A stretch of DNA of 6,292 bases from Eubacterium sp. (GTDB taxonomy: Bacteria; Bacillota; Clostridia; Oscillospirales; Acutalibacteraceae), in assembly GCA_024696725.1 (NCBI GenBank), contig JAILGO010000189.1:1-6292 (forward strand). Direction: 5' to 3'. This document shows positions 6,182 through 6,292 of this stretch, one piece after another (position 1 is the first letter of the stretch; every line of letters begins with the position of its first letter). The translations under genes and the position numbers were made by a program. Below the pieces are notes generated by a model, which was not told the origin of the DNA, did not search any database, and saw only the letters and a list, made by a program, of their open reading frames with translations.

Positions 6182-6258
6182 TGGTGGAGACTGCTGGACT
6201 TGAACCAGTGACCCCTTGCATGTCAAGCAAGTACTCTAACCAGCTGAGCTAAGCCTCC
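6182..6258 (-). tRNA. tRNA-Val (anticodon GAC), CCA encoded
   Basis: A complete 77-nt cloverleaf. The acceptor is GGAGGCT with AGTCTCC (one G-T pair), then discriminator A and an encoded CCA (6182-6184). The D arm is GCTC/GAGT. The anticodon stem CTTGC/GCAAG holds the loop TTGACAT, giving anticodon GAC (plus-strand GTC at 6222-6224), which reads valine GUC and probably GUU codons. The T arm has TTCAAGT as loop; its stem ACTGG/CCAGC has an A-C mismatch at pair 49-65, next to the acceptor stem. The terminator follows at once. The gene is probably still functional, since one mismatch at this pair is tolerable. Confidence 0.93.
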
Positions 6259-6273
6259 GTATACCGTAAAAGT

Positions 6274-6279
6274 ATTTTA
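6274..6279 (-). promoter_or_regulatory. Possible -10 element for tRNA-Val
   Basis: Minus-strand TAAAAT preceded by TGA (extended -10 form) lies about 15 nt before the tRNA 5' end. Its -35 would fall beyond the window edge, so it cannot be checked here, and the tRNA could also belong to a longer tRNA transcript. Confidence 0.35.
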
Positions 6280-6292
6280 TCATTACTGCGCC

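Noticed and set aside
6182..6292. tRNA 3' end as an integration site for a mobile element
   Set aside because: No duplicated tRNA end, integrase or foreign-looking gene lies in the window.

Overview
The window looks like chromosomal DNA of a low-to-moderate GC member of the Bacillota, most likely class Clostridia (gut Ruminococcus/Oscillospiraceae type). This is inferred from sigma-A promoters with TGn-TATAAT elements and 17-bp spacers, GGAGG-like ribosome binding sites, intrinsic terminators with T-tracts, a CCA-encoding tRNA and the protein families present. Genus cannot be fixed from sequence alone. The standard genetic code fits.

Layout, left to right: (1) a leftward two-gene operon of a membrane-anchored SGNH/GDSL hydrolase (939-1733) followed 3 nt later by a PrsW-type intramembrane metalloprotease (9-935); (2) a 181-bp AT-rich divergent control region with two strong back-to-back promoters and a perfect 9-bp inverted repeat around one -35 box; (3) a rightward exported or anchored SGNH hydrolase (1915-2724) ending in its own terminator; (4) a rightward acyltransferase-3 membrane protein (2817-3908) with its own consensus promoter and a TTG start; (5) a bidirectional terminator (3913-3947); (6) a leftward GH31 alpha-glycosidase (3951-5906); (7) directly upstream of it, a small reading frame (5910-6085) with promoter and ribosome binding site but split by an apparent one-base frameshift at a run of four C; (8) a leftward tRNA-Val(GAC) gene with its terminator (6146-6258).

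Functionally, the left two thirds is a cell-envelope neighbourhood: two SGNH esterase-type enzymes anchored to or exported across the membrane, one integral-membrane acyltransferase and one intramembrane protease. An acyltransferase-3 protein beside an SGNH enzyme is the known logic of glycan O-acylation (fused in OatA/OafB-type proteins, separate here). The GH31 enzyme is a separate, apparently cytoplasmic sugar-degrading function. No mobile element, CRISPR array or phage gene is visible. The most unusual points are the frameshifted small gene that appears coupled to GH31, and the dyad in the divergent promoter region.
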